A DNA stretch of 64,000 nucleotides from PALSA-505 sp035308365 (lineage in GTDB: Bacteria > Actinomycetota > Actinomycetes > Streptosporangiales > Streptosporangiaceae): the NCBI GenBank assembly GCA_035308365.1, contig DATGGU010000064.1, forward strand, positions 22,549-86,548, written 5' to 3'. A model generated the notes under the pieces. The model was not told the origin of the DNA, did not search any database, and saw nothing but the letters and a program-made list of their open reading frames with translations. Within the stretch, counting starts at the first letter, position 1. Every line of letters starts with the position of its first letter. A program made the position numbers and the translations under genes. Of the stretch, positions 1 through 7,201 are shown one piece after another.

Positions 1-462
1 ATGGCCGGAGGTGGCGCGCTCGGCCAGCGCGGCGAGCCTGCCGTGAGTGCTGCGGCCCAGGGCGACGCGGACGCCGGGGACCATGCGGGCACTGTCGCGG
101 GCCAGGGTGGCCACGATCCGGGCGGCGATCCGGATCGACCCCAGATCGTTGGTCTGCAAGGTGTACCACACGTCGCGGACCAGCACGCGGATCCGGCTCA
201 TCACCGCCGCGACCAGCCCCGGAGGGGCTGGCACCGGGTGGCCTGCCAGCTCGGTCACCGGCTCCCACAAGGTGGTGAACTCGCCGATCGCGGCCTGGCA
301 GTGCACGCACTGGCGCTGGTGGGCGTCCAGGTCCGCTCCGCGGCCGTCGGCGACCTGTTCGAGCAGCAGGTCGACCTCGGCCCCGCACGGCAGGGTGACC
401 GACCGCAGCAGTTGCCGGCCTGGCTCCCGGTGCGACGGCGGGCCGCTCACGGACCTGGTCAC
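1..462 (-). CDS. Anti-sigma-like zinc-binding protein fused to an Asp23 domain (C-terminus cut by window edge)
   Basis: Reading the minus strand from a GTG at 462 gives at least 154 codons that run off the left edge. The GTG overlaps the stop of the upstream ECF sigma gene (GTGA), so the two are probably translationally coupled. H48, C52 and C55 form the Hx3CxxC signature of ZAS-type anti-sigma factors (zf-HC2). From about residue 108 the sequence (SIRIAARIVATLARDSARMVPGV) has the spacing of the start of an Asp23/Gls24 domain instead of the expected transmembrane helix. By family knowledge the ZAS part should bind and silence the neighbouring sigma factor. The Asp23 part suggests a link to the envelope locus transcribed in the opposite direction. 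The missing C-terminus leaves total length and any membrane segment unknown. Confidence 0.72.
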   Translation of the reverse strand, partial: MTRSVSGPPSHREPGRQLLRSVTLPCGAEVDLLLEQVADGRGADLDAHQRQCVHCQAAIGEFTTLWEPVTELAGHPVPAPPGLVAAVMSRIRVLVRDVWYTLQTNDLGSIRIAARIVATLARDSARMVPGVRVALGRSTHGRLAALAERATSGH

Positions 463-1007
463 CTCCACTCTTCCAGCTTGGTTCCCAGTGTGCGCCTTGC
501 CCGGAACAGATGGCTACGGACCGCCGGGAGCGTACTGCCGGTCACTGCGGCCACATCAGCGTACGACAGCCCCTCGAAGTGGTGCAGCACCACTACCGCT
601 CGCTGAGGGAACGGTAGCGCGGCCAGGGCGTCGGTGACCGCGTCGACGGCGAAGTTGCGCTCTGCCTGGGCTGCGGGCTCGGCGCTGTGGTCGGGTACGT
701 CCCCGAGGAGATCCAGGGAGTGATGGGCGCGGCCGCGGTTGATCTTATTGAGCGTGCGGCGGGTGACGATCTGGTAGAGCCAGGTGGCAAAGGACGAATC
801 GTCCCGGAACCGGTCCAGGTTCTCCCAAGCCGCGATCAGCGCCTCCTGGGCGATGTCTTGCGCGTCGTGGTGGTTACCGCACAGCCGCAGCGCCACCCGG
901 TAGGTCATGGCCGAGTGCCGCTGCACGAGCATCTCGTAGGCGTCCAGGTAGCCGTCCCGGGCTCGGGCGACCAGGTAGGCGTCGCCCACGTCAGGCCTGG
1001 ATCGCAT
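459..1007 (-). CDS. ECF (sigma-70 family, extracytoplasmic function) RNA polymerase sigma factor
   Basis: This 182-residue protein has the two-domain layout of ECF sigma factors. Sigma region 2 lies at about 20-90 and contains the AQDIAQEALIAAWENL stretch that contacts the -10 element. Sigma region 4 lies at about 125-178 with the helix-turn-helix SYADVAAVTGSTLPAVRSHL. There is no C-terminal extension. The ATG at 1007 is the first in-frame start and gives a normal family length, although no strong Shine-Dalgarno is visible. The stop overlaps the GTG of the ZAS-Asp23 gene, the usual sigma/anti-sigma pairing. It is divergent from the Asp23-AmaP operon, which is an obvious candidate regulon (inference). 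Confidence 0.93.
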   Translation of the reverse strand: MRSRPDVGDAYLVARARDGYLDAYEMLVQRHSAMTYRVALRLCGNHHDAQDIAQEALIAAWENLDRFRDDSSFATWLYQIVTRRTLNKINRGRAHHSLDLLGDVPDHSAEPAAQAERNFAVDAVTDALAALPFPQRAVVVLHHFEGLSYADVAAVTGSTLPAVRSHLFRARRTLGTKLEEWR

Positions 1008-1261
1008 CTATGCCCCCGCCACCGGTTCGCCCGCAAGATCGTGCCGCGTGCTACTACCCGCGCCCCGCGCCGGCATGCTGGGAAACCGCCTGCAGACGGT
1101 CAGCACCGCCTGCAGGCAGCAAAGTGCGATCTGCCCGGGAAGGCCTGCGACGATTTTCCTGGCGCTGTGTCTAACCTTCTGACGCCCCCGAGGCGGCGAG
1201 ACTGACGCCGTCTGGCGGGTGCTTGTTTCTTTCCGGAACGCGATTCAAGGGAGCGTGTCAG

Positions 1262-1741
1262 ATGAGCCAGCCGACAGTACCCAGGGCGGGCGGCGAGAGC
1301 CTGGCGACCACGAGCACGGCCGCCAGCCCGGCGACCCGGGATCGGATGTCCACCGATACCGGGCAGATATCGGTCGCCGAGAACGTCGTGCAGAAGATTG
1401 CCGGGAAGGCGTGCCGGGAGATGGGCGGGGTGCACGCGATGGGCACCACGGGCGCCCGCGCGTTCGGGTCGGTTCGGGAACGCATCCCCGGCAGCTCCGG
1501 CCCGAACTTCTCCCAGGGCGTTGGTGTGGAGGTCGGCGAAACCGAGGCCGCGATCGACCTGGACATTGTGGTCGAATACGGCGTGTCCATAGCCGAGCTG
1601 GGCCGCAGCATCCAGCGCAACGTCAAGCAGGCCGTCGAGCGAATGACCGGGCTGCGCGTGGTCGAGGTCAACATCGCCGTGGACGACGTTTACCTCCCCA
1701 CCCCCGATGACGACCAGGGCACTCCCTCGCGCGTGTCATGA
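1262..1741 (+). CDS. Asp23/Gls24 family envelope stress response protein
   Basis: This 159-residue protein carries an Asp23 domain from about residue 35. It opens with GQISVAENVVQKIAGKACREM and ends with the characteristic RVVEVNIAVDDVY strand. Asp23 proteins are cytosolic but sit at the membrane through AmaP. The first 30 residues are Ser/Thr/Ala-rich and look disordered. The ATG at 1262 is preceded by AAGGGAG at 8-nt spacing, so it is preferred to the upstream in-frame ATG at 1223. It is the first gene of a tight operon and ends in an ATGA overlap with the next ORF. Its promoter must lie in the 254-bp divergent gap shared with the ECF sigma gene. Confidence 0.9.
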   Translation: MSQPTVPRAGGESLATTSTAASPATRDRMSTDTGQISVAENVVQKIAGKACREMGGVHAMGTTGARAFGSVRERIPGSSGPNFSQGVGVEVGETEAAIDLDIVVEYGVSIAELGRSIQRNVKQAVERMTGLRVVEVNIAVDDVYLPTPDDDQGTPSRVS

Positions 1742-2127
1742 CCCTGCCTTCAGCCAGCAGTCCGCCGGGATCGGCGGTTGTCGACGGGGTGAACGTCGAC
1801 ACCGTCGCCGCGGCCGTCCTGGGCTGCGCGGGCGTGGCCGGGCTGGACGGCGGCCGGTTCGGTGAGGTCGCCACCCATTTGCCCGGCCGCCGGGTTCGGG
1901 GTGTCGTGGTCAGCGGTGGCCGGGTCAAGGTGCAGATACGCTCCCGCTGGGGAGTGCCGGTGCCCGAGCTGGTTGCCCTGATCACGACCATCCTCATACC
2001 GCTGACCGGACCACGACCGGTGGACGTGGTGATCGCCGACATCGACGACCCGCCCGGCACGCCGGGACCTCATCCATCAGAGGATGCCATCGGCGCGCCG
2101 GGACCTGCCGTATGGCCGTCGACCTGA
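1738..2127 (+). CDS. Small Asp23-like protein
   Basis: This 129-residue protein starts with an ATG overlapping the stop of the preceding Asp23 gene. The central part (DTVAAAVLGCAGVAGLDGG, later VKVQIRSRWGVPVPELVALITTILIP and PVDVVIADID) follows the strand-helix pattern of an Asp23 domain in shortened form. Similar short Asp23-related proteins occur in actinobacterial Asp23 loci. The C-terminal 25 residues are Pro/Gly-rich and probably disordered. The position between two full Asp23 genes and the overlap support a shared role in the membrane-bound Asp23 assembly. The exact function is unknown. Confidence 0.75.
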   Translation: MTLPSASSPPGSAVVDGVNVDTVAAAVLGCAGVAGLDGGRFGEVATHLPGRRVRGVVVSGGRVKVQIRSRWGVPVPELVALITTILIPLTGPRPVDVVIADIDDPPGTPGPHPSEDAIGAPGPAVWPST

Positions 2128-2170
2128 AGGCCCGGCGTTTCCCGCCTTCTTCTCAATCTGGATGTGAATC

Positions 2171-2350
2171 ATGAACCGTACCGCGCTTGCCACGGTGACC
2201 GGCCTGATCCTGGGCCTCGCGCTGGTATTCGGCAACTTCGGTGACATGCTTATCGTGGCCCTGCTCGGCGCGATCGGCTACGGCTTCGCCAAGGTCCTCG
2301 ACGGGGACCTGGACGTGCAAGGCTGGCTGTCGCGCAGCCGCAGCCGATGA
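2171..2350 (+). CDS. DUF2273-type small membrane protein of the Asp23 locus
   Basis: A 59-residue ORF reading MNRTALATVTGLILGLALVF onward. It has two hydrophobic segments (about 5-21 and 25-41) separated by GNFGD, then a short basic tail ending WLSRSRSR. This is the size and shape of DUF2273 proteins, which accompany Asp23 and AmaP in Firmicutes and actinobacteria and are thought to help anchor Asp23. The stop overlaps the start of the next Asp23 gene (ATGA at 2347). Only a weak GGATG lies upstream of the ATG, so translation may depend on the preceding gene. Confidence 0.82.
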   Translation: MNRTALATVTGLILGLALVFGNFGDMLIVALLGAIGYGFAKVLDGDLDVQGWLSRSRSR

Positions 2351-2805
2351 GCACCGAAACGCAGCTCGCGACCGCCGCGGCGGGCACCGGGGAACAGGCT
2401 GGGCCGGTAGCCCGCTCTGGCCGCAATGAGCTGGGAATGATCCGCATCGCCGACGGCGTCGTCACCAAGATCGCCGCCCGGGCCGCGGCCGAGAACCCGA
2501 GCGCCGGAGCCGCGGCGGCACGGATGCTGGGCCGCGCGGTGCCCGGAGCCAGCCGCCTGCCCGGCGTGCGCGATACCGACCTGCAGGGGCTGCCGAAGAC
2601 CTCCGTCATCGTTGACGGGTCGAAGGCATATGTGACGCTGGAACTGAGTGTCCGCTGGCCCGCCTCGATTCCGGACGTCACCGGGCAAGTCCGCGGCCAC
2701 GTCCGCGACCGGGTCAGGGAACTGGCCGGGCTGGACGTCGACGAAGTGCACATCACCGTCGCCGACCTGGCCCTCGACGTCGCCCCGCCGCCCCGGGTCC
2801 AGTAA
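2347..2805 (+). CDS. Asp23/Gls24 family envelope stress response protein (second full copy)
   Basis: This 152-residue protein has an Asp23 domain from about residue 30 (MIRIADGVVTKIAARAAAEN) to about 145 (ELAGLDVDEVHITVADLALD). The internal strand SVIVDGSKAYVTLELSVRWPA matches the family beta pattern. The start overlaps the DUF2273 stop by 4 nt. It differs clearly from the first Asp23 copy, so the locus encodes non-redundant paralogues rather than a recent duplication. It is probably a peripheral inner-membrane protein held by the downstream AmaP. Confidence 0.9.
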   Translation: MSTETQLATAAAGTGEQAGPVARSGRNELGMIRIADGVVTKIAARAAAENPSAGAAAARMLGRAVPGASRLPGVRDTDLQGLPKTSVIVDGSKAYVTLELSVRWPASIPDVTGQVRGHVRDRVRELAGLDVDEVHITVADLALDVAPPPRVQ

Positions 2806-2818
2806 AGGAGGACCCCGC

Positions 2819-3355
2819 ATGCGCTTGCTCAACCGGCCGCTGGCCTTCATCCTCGCGGTGGCCCTGGCCGCTGCCAGCATCATCGTGATCATCGAGGTCG
2901 TCGCGGCCGCCGCGCATACCAGCCCGGTCGTGATGCACTGGCCCACCTGGTACCACTGGGCCAAGACAACCCGCTGGGACGCTCAGGTGATCAGGGTCTG
3001 GTCGGCCGTCTTGATCGTCATCGGCGTGCTCATCCTGGCCATGGAACTCAAGCCCCGGCGGATCACCCGGCTGCCGCTGCGATCCGGCGATGAGGGCACT
3101 GACGCCGCGCTGACCCGCAGCGGCCTGGCCGGAACACTGCGCGCGGCCGCCACAAGCATCGACGGCATCACCAGCGCCACTGTCATCGTGCGCCGCCGCC
3201 GCGTCCGGGTCGCCGCCAAGTCGGCCGCCCGCAGCCGCTCCACCGCCGGTGCGCTCAAAGACCCGGTCACCCAGGCGGTCCGCGGCCGCCTCGACGACCT
3301 GGACCTATCCCGCCCGCCGCGCCTGAAAGTGCACGTCATCTCACGGAGCCGCTGA
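2819..3355 (+). CDS. DUF6286-type membrane protein of the Asp23 operon
   Basis: This 178-residue protein has two transmembrane helices (about 7-31 and 60-79) with a W/H-rich loop between them. A cytosolic C-terminal domain starts near residue 95 with ALTRSGLAGTLRAAATSIDGI and ends DLSRPPRLKVHVIS, resembling the DUF6286 domain found in actinobacterial Asp23 loci. A very good ribosome site, AAAGGAGGA, ends 6-7 nt before the ATG at 2819, so this start is preferred to any upstream extension. The stop overlaps the amaP start (TGATG). The Arg/Ser-rich run VRRRRVRVAAKSAARSRS could contact nucleic acid or lipid head groups, but this is speculation. Confidence 0.82.
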   Translation: MRLLNRPLAFILAVALAAASIIVIIEVVAAAAHTSPVVMHWPTWYHWAKTTRWDAQVIRVWSAVLIVIGVLILAMELKPRRITRLPLRSGDEGTDAALTRSGLAGTLRAAATSIDGITSATVIVRRRRVRVAAKSAARSRSTAGALKDPVTQAVRGRLDDLDLSRPPRLKVHVISRSR

Positions 3356-3918
3356 TGCACGCCGACCGGACCAACCGCTTCGCCCTGGGCCTGTTCGGCC
3401 TGCTCGTGCTGCTGGCGGGCGCCGCCGCGATGACCGCCTCGGCCGGCGGATTCGGCACCACCTTCGCCCGCCGCACCCTGTTCGGCAACCGGGTTAGCAG
3501 CTACATCGGGACCAATGGAACCTGGGTCTGGGCCGCGGCCGCGTTCGTCTGCCTGCTGCTCTTCCTGGCCGCGCTGCGCTGGCTGCTGGTCCTGCTCGTC
3601 TCCACCGACCGGGCCGGCGACATCACCGTCCCAGGCAGCAAAGACCAGGGCCTCACCACACTGCGGCCTGCTGCCCTCACCGGCGCCCTGGCCGGGGAAA
3701 TCGAAAGCTATCACGGCGTCGACGCCGCCAAGGGCCGGGTCATCGGCGACTCCAGCGACCCGCAGATCGTGCTCACCGTCACCGCGGCACAGACCGCCGA
3801 CCTGCCCGCGCTCCGCCGCCGCCTGGAAGCCCAGGCCCTCACCCACGCCCGCCAGGCACTGGGCACCACCGACCTGCCCATCCGGCTCGACCTCGACGTC
3901 ACCCGGCGGCCCGCCTGA
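3355..3918 (+). CDS. amaP: Alkaline shock response membrane anchor protein AmaP
   Basis: This 187-residue protein has two transmembrane segments (about 9-29 and 57-82) flanking a short external loop, then a soluble alpha/beta domain (about 100-187, with GRVIGDSSDPQIVLTVTAA) ending in RLDLDVTRRPA. This is the AmaP layout: a hairpin in the membrane and a cytosolic part that recruits Asp23. It is the last gene of the six-gene operon and overlaps its upstream neighbour by one base. No terminator hairpin is obvious in the 165 bp that follow. Confidence 0.85.
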   Translation: MHADRTNRFALGLFGLLVLLAGAAAMTASAGGFGTTFARRTLFGNRVSSYIGTNGTWVWAAAAFVCLLLFLAALRWLLVLLVSTDRAGDITVPGSKDQGLTTLRPAALTGALAGEIESYHGVDAAKGRVIGDSSDPQIVLTVTAAQTADLPALRRRLEAQALTHARQALGTTDLPIRLDLDVTRRPA

Positions 3919-4083
3919 TCATCCCCTCAAGCTTCCCGCCCATTCAGTTCCACGCCTGGTCCACCCACTGACCAGCAGAACAAGCCGAAGATCAACGCTT
4001 CCGGTCAAGAGCGGCTTCGCGGCCGGCATCGCACACCGGACCCTAGCTCCATGATCGTTTTCACGGTCTGAGATCGTCGTCAG

Positions 4084-4743
4084 ATGACCGACCCAGCCGC
4101 TTCGTCCGTGCAGGCGGCCTACGACGCTATCGCCCGGGCCTACGATGCCCAGTTCGCCAGCGAGCTCGACGCCAAGCCGCTGGATCGCGGGCTGCTGGCC
4201 GCCTTCCTCGATCTGGCGGGCGAGGGGACGGTCGCCGACGTGGGCTGCGGGCCCGGGCACGTCACCCGGTTCCTCGCCGCCCGGCACCACGGCGTGACCG
4301 GCATCGACCTGTCCCCCGGCATGATCGCCGCCGCCCGCGAGCGCGCGCCGGAACTGGACTTCACGGTGGGGTCGATGCTGCGGCTGCCGGTCACCGACGG
4401 CGCCTGGGCCGGCGCGATCGCGCTGTATTCGATCATTCACCTGACCACCGCGCAGCGGGCCACCGCCTGCAAGGAGTTCGCCAGGGCGATCCGGCCGGGC
4501 GGCTGGCTGCTGATCGCCTTCCACATCGACAGCGCCGATTTCGCCGCTGGCGAGGTGAACCACATCACCACGTGGTTCGGTGAGCCGGTCCAGATCGACG
4601 GCTACTTCCTGGACCCGGCCGAGGTCACCCGCGATCTGGAGGCGGCGGGATTCTCGGTCATGGCAACCACGGTCAGGCAGCCCTGGCCCGGCATCGAATA
4701 CCCGAGCCGCCGCTGCTACCTGCTGGCTCAGCGGCCCGGCTGA
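4084..4743 (+). CDS. Class I SAM-dependent methyltransferase
   Basis: This 219-residue protein has the Rossmann methyltransferase motifs. Motif I is VADVGCGPGHVTRFLA (about 56-71), the acidic loop is GIDLSPGMI (about 78-86), and the post-motif region FARAIRPGGWLLIAFH is around 140. The fold matches the Methyltransf_25/11 families, and the acceptor cannot be read from sequence. No strong Shine-Dalgarno precedes the ATG. It is 27 bp upstream of the allantoinase gene on the same strand, so it may be co-transcribed, but no purine-pathway role is known for such enzymes. Confidence 0.88.
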   Translation: MTDPAASSVQAAYDAIARAYDAQFASELDAKPLDRGLLAAFLDLAGEGTVADVGCGPGHVTRFLAARHHGVTGIDLSPGMIAAARERAPELDFTVGSMLRLPVTDGAWAGAIALYSIIHLTTAQRATACKEFARAIRPGGWLLIAFHIDSADFAAGEVNHITTWFGEPVQIDGYFLDPAEVTRDLEAAGFSVMATTVRQPWPGIEYPSRRCYLLAQRPG

Positions 4744-4770
4744 CGGCTGGAACGGTACGGTTGGCGGGCC

Positions 4771-6105
4771 ATGAGTTACGACTTTGTGATCAGGTCGCGC
4801 CGGGCCGTGCTGCCCGACGGCGTGCGGCCGGCGGCCGTCGCCATACGGCAGGAACGGATCGAGGCGGTGACCGGCTACGGGGCGCGGCTCGACGGGGCCC
4901 GCGACGAAGACCTCGGGGATATCGCGCTGCTGCCCGGCCTGGTGGACACGCACGTGCACGTGAACGAGCCCGGCCGCACCCAGTGGGAGGGGTTCGGGTC
5001 CGCCACCAGGGCCGCCGCGGCCGGCGGGATCACCACCATCTGCGACATGCCGCTGAACTCGCTGCCGCCCACCCTGACCACCGCGGCGCTGGCTGAGAAG
5101 CGCACCGCGGCCTGCGGCCAGTGCGCGGTGGACGTGGCCTTCTGGGCCGGGGCGGTGCCGGGCAACCGGCGGGATCTGACAGCGCTGCACGAGGCGGGCG
5201 TGACCGGGTTCAAGTGCTTCCTGGCCGATTCCGGCGTGCCGGAGTTCCCGCCGCTGGACGCGGCCGGGCTGCGGGCGGCGCTGACCGAGCTGGCCGGCAC
5301 CGGCGCGGTGATGGCCGTGCACGCCGAGGACCAGGCCGAGCTGGGTGAGATGACGGGGGCCGGCTACTGGTCCTTCCTGGCCTCCAGGCCGCCGCGGGCC
5401 GAGCGCCGGGCGATCGAGACGGTCATCTCGGCGGCCGCGGCCACCGGGACGCGGGCGCACATCGTGCACCTGTCCGCCGCCGAGTGCGTGGCGCTGATCG
5501 GCGGCGCGAAGGCGGCGGGTGTCGCGCTCACCGCGGAGACCTGCCCGCACTACCTGTTCTTCGCCGCCGAGGAGGTGCCACCGGGCGCGACCGAGTTCAA
5601 ATGCTGCCCGCCGATCAGGGACGCGGCCAACCGGGAAGCGCTGTGGCGGGGCCTGGAAGCCGGCGTCATCGACTGCGTGGTCTCCGACCACTCGCCCTGC
5701 CCGCCGGAGCTGAAGAAACGGGAGAGCGGCGATTTCGGCGCGGCCTGGGGCGGCATCGGATCGCTGCAGGTGGCATTGCCTGCGGTGTGGACCGCCGCCC
5801 GGGCGCGCGGCCGGACGCTGGCGGACGTGGGCCGCTGGATGGCCACCGCTCCCGCCGGGCTGGCCGGGCTGCCCGGCAAGGGGGCGATCGAGCCGGGCCG
5901 CGACGCCGACCTGGTCGCGTTCGACCCAGGCGCCGAGTTCACCGTGCACGGCGCCGCGCTGGAGCACCGCAGCCCGCTCACCCCGTACGAGGGCCGCGTG
6001 CTGGCCGGGGCCGTCCGGCAGGTCTGGCTGCGCGGCCAGCCGGTCCGCCAGGGCGGAGCCCCGGCCGGGCGGCTGCTGCGCAAGGGAGGAATTGGTGGTG
6101 ACTGA
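4771..6105 (+). CDS. allB: Allantoinase
   Basis: This 444-residue amidohydrolase should hydrolyse allantoin to allantoate in purine catabolism. The metal-binding motif LVDTHVHVNEPGRTQWEGF is at about 58-76. FKCFLADSG at about 147 carries the lysine normally carboxylated to bridge the metals. Metal-site histidines are in AVHAED (about 185) and HIVHLSA (about 232), and DHSPC near 302 supplies the catalytic aspartate. The PGRT loop favours allantoinase over dihydropyrimidinase. The 3' end overlaps the allantoicase start, so the two enzymes are probably made together and act in sequence. Confidence 0.95.
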   Translation: MSYDFVIRSRRAVLPDGVRPAAVAIRQERIEAVTGYGARLDGARDEDLGDIALLPGLVDTHVHVNEPGRTQWEGFGSATRAAAAGGITTICDMPLNSLPPTLTTAALAEKRTAACGQCAVDVAFWAGAVPGNRRDLTALHEAGVTGFKCFLADSGVPEFPPLDAAGLRAALTELAGTGAVMAVHAEDQAELGEMTGAGYWSFLASRPPRAERRAIETVISAAAATGTRAHIVHLSAAECVALIGGAKAAGVALTAETCPHYLFFAAEEVPPGATEFKCCPPIRDAANREALWRGLEAGVIDCVVSDHSPCPPELKKRESGDFGAAWGGIGSLQVALPAVWTAARARGRTLADVGRWMATAPAGLAGLPGKGAIEPGRDADLVAFDPGAEFTVHGAALEHRSPLTPYEGRVLAGAVRQVWLRGQPVRQGGAPAGRLLRKGGIGGD

Positions 6106-7144
6106 CCCTCCCGCCCATGCCACGCTGCCGGACCTCGCGTCGCGCTCGCTGCGCGGGTCCGTGGTCGCCGCGAGCGACGAATTTTTCGCCGAACGGGACA
6201 ACCTGATCAAGCCGGAGATCCCGGTCCACCAGGCGCGGGTTTTCGGTCCGAAGGGGCAGCTCTACGACGGATGGGAGACCAGGCGCAGGCACCTGCCGGA
6301 CGGTTCGCTGCCGGACCGGCAGGCGCACGACTGGGCAGTGGTCCGGCTCGGCGCGCCGTGCGTACCGCGTGAGATCGTGGTGGACACCGCGTTCTTCACC
6401 GGCAACCACCCGGAGTCGTGCTCGGTCGAGGCCGCGACCGTCCCCGGCTACCCGTCGGCGGCCGAGCTGGCCGGGGCCGGCTGGGCGGAGATCGTGCCGC
6501 GCAGCCCGCTGCGTGGGGGCAGCGAGCACGTGTTCGCGGTCGCCGGACCGGACCGGCGCCGCACGCACGTGCGGCTGAACATCTTTCCGGACGGCGGGGT
6601 GGCCAGGCTCCGCGTGCACGGCGAGGTGGTGCCCGATCCCGCACTGATCGCCGGGCTGACCGTTGACCTGGCCGCGGCCGAGCTGGGCGCGGACGTCGTG
6701 GCGTGCAGCGACCGCTATTTCTCCGCCCCGCGCAATGCCATCTCCCCCGGCCTGCCGGCGGTGATGGGCGAGGGCTGGGAGACCAGGCGCCGCCGCGGCG
6801 AGGGGAACGACTGGCTGATCGTCCGGCTGGCCGCCGCCGGTGTGGTGGCGCTGGCCGAGATCGACACCCTGCACTACAAGGGCAACGCGCCGGGCGCGGC
6901 CGCGCTGTCCGGCTTCGACGCGCGCCGCGTCTCGCTGTCCGATCCGGGCGCCTGGTTCCCGCTGCTCCCCCGGGTCCGGCTGCAGCCGGACACCGCGCAC
7001 CGGTTCCGGGTGGACGGGCCGGAGGCGACGCACGTCCGGCTGGACATCTTCCCGGATGGCGGCGTGGCCAGGCTGCGCTTGTACGGCTCGCCGACCGCCG
7101 AGGGCCTGGCCGATCTGGAGCACCGCTGGCGGGCAACTGACTGA
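6098..7144 (+). CDS. alc: Allantoicase
   Basis: This protein of about 348 residues is made of two tandem copies of the allantoicase fold. Each copy contains the pattern SDxxFxxxxNxIxPG/EIP followed by GWETRRR (about 25-60 and 205-230), and each ends in HVRLN/DIFPDGGVARLRxxG (about 165-180 and 310-330). It converts allantoate to ureidoglycolate plus urea. Several starts are possible. The GTG at 6098 sits 7 nt after AAGGGAGGA and is preferred over TTG 6092 or GTG 6095. It overlaps allB by 8 nt. No urease or ureidoglycolate gene is in the window. Confidence 0.94.
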   Translation: MTDPPAHATLPDLASRSLRGSVVAASDEFFAERDNLIKPEIPVHQARVFGPKGQLYDGWETRRRHLPDGSLPDRQAHDWAVVRLGAPCVPREIVVDTAFFTGNHPESCSVEAATVPGYPSAAELAGAGWAEIVPRSPLRGGSEHVFAVAGPDRRRTHVRLNIFPDGGVARLRVHGEVVPDPALIAGLTVDLAAAELGADVVACSDRYFSAPRNAISPGLPAVMGEGWETRRRRGEGNDWLIVRLAAAGVVALAEIDTLHYKGNAPGAAALSGFDARRVSLSDPGAWFPLLPRVRLQPDTAHRFRVDGPEATHVRLDIFPDGGVARLRLYGSPTAEGLADLEHRWRATD

Positions 7145-7201
7145 TGCCCTGGTGGGATCCCCCCACCGTAAAAAGAGAATGTGGTTTTGACCGTCAGCAG
7201 G

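Noticed and set aside
1232..1262. GGAAC near 1232 as an ECF -35 element for the Asp23 operon
   Set aside because: A matching -10 at normal spacing would put the transcript start at or after the ATG, and no convincing -10 is seen.
4010..4046. Possible further copy of the 30-bp repeat (GGCTTCGCGGCCGGCATCGC region)
   Set aside because: Only GCTT and GGCCGG match; spacing and the final CCTACGG are not kept.
3919..6210. Long minus-strand open frame opposite the methyltransferase and allantoinase
   Set aside because: No recognisable domain and no ribosome site; the plus strand encodes clear enzymes.
7151..7167. Stem GGTGGG/CCCACC between allantoicase and the acyl-CoA ligase as a terminator
   Set aside because: Short stem, no T-tract on either strand in the right place.
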